Shown piece after piece: positions 5,140-5,275 of a DNA stretch of 5,275 nucleotides. The DNA comes from an uncultured Ruminococcus sp. (lineage in GTDB: Bacteria > Bacillota > Clostridia > Oscillospirales > Acutalibacteraceae). The DNA lies in contig CADCOZ010000209.1 in NCBI GenBank assembly GCA_902803125.1, positions 1 to 5,275 of the forward strand, written 5' to 3'. The notes under the pieces are model-generated. The model had not been told where the DNA came from. It made no database searches and was given only the letters and a program-made list of their open reading frames with translations. A program made the translations under genes and the position numbers. Each line of letters opens with the position of its first letter. Positions within the stretch are counted from its first letter, which is position 1.

Positions 5140-5275
5140 TTGGAGGGCTTTGCCCTCCAAACCTCCCACCAGGGGCTTTGCCCCTGGCCCCCACCAAGGG
5201 CTCTGCCCTTGGAACCCGTTGGGGGAAACCTTTTTCTAGCGAAAAAAAGGTTTCCCCCAAACCCCCTTCCAAAAA
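5140..5275 (+). repeat. Composite hairpin repeat, copy C (cut by window end)
   Basis: Four perfect hairpins follow in series directly after rluB. They are TTGGAGGGC/GCCCTCCAA (5140-5160), CCAGGGGC/GCCCCTGG (5169-5187), CCAAGGGC/GCCCTTGG (5194-5212), and the 17-bp TTGGGGGAAACCTTTTT/AAAAAGGTTTCCCCCAA (5219-5235 with 5244-5260) with an 8-nt loop. It has the orientation of copy A, opposite to B. Relative to B it carries one extra hairpin of about 25 nt (the third). No T-run follows any stem, so it is not a standard terminator, although it would structure the rluB mRNA 3' end. The right end is probably outside the window. Confidence 0.85.

Noticed and set aside
5219..5260. Long stem of copy C as a Rho-independent terminator of rluB
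   Set aside because: The T-run is inside the stem rather than after it; the sequence following is C-rich on the plus strand and no U-tail follows.

Overview
The window looks like chromosomal DNA of a spore-forming member of the Clostridia (Firmicutes/Bacillota). The grounds are a scpA-scpB pair, a DUF2953 gene next to a GerW/YtfJ sporulation gene, then an S11 D,D-carboxypeptidase and RluB. This resembles the Bacillus subtilis scpA-scpB-ypuI-dacB-spmA-spmB-rluB neighbourhood, but with DUF2953-ytfJ inserted and spmAB absent. Base composition looks balanced. GC-rich hairpin repeats between genes suggest an Oscillospirales-like genome, but that lineage call is only an inference.

Layout. Positions 1-86 hold a diverged copy (A) of a hairpin repeat. 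Positions 87-141 show nothing recognisable. A HIT-family (HinT-like) gene lies on the minus strand at 142-483. Its upstream region (484-572) is AT-rich and contains a perfect 17-bp palindrome (528-544). A second, inverted repeat copy (B) fills 573-690. The plus-strand cluster then runs to 5136: scpA (721-1449), scpB (1431-2000), a DUF2953 membrane protein (1997-2671), ytfJ/gerW (2732-3193), an S11 D-Ala-D-Ala carboxypeptidase (about 3263-4399) and rluB (4378-5136). A third repeat copy (C) starts 4 bases after the rluB stop and runs to the window end.

How the genes relate. scpA, scpB and the DUF2953 gene overlap by 19 and 4 nt and should be translated from one mRNA. A promoter-like site overlaps the end of the DUF2953 gene just before ytfJ, and a strong Rho-independent terminator follows ytfJ. 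That terminator runs into the start region of the carboxypeptidase gene, so the carboxypeptidase-rluB pair (22-nt overlap) probably depends on read-through or on a regulated switch. The proteins fall into chromosome condensation (ScpAB), sporulation and germination (YtfJ, possibly DUF2953), peptidoglycan trimming (S11) and ribosome modification (RluB).

Most of the genes are ordinary. The parts worth a second look are the hairpin repeats, whose stems show compensatory base changes between copies; the terminator that overlaps the carboxypeptidase start; and the isolated palindrome upstream of the HIT gene.
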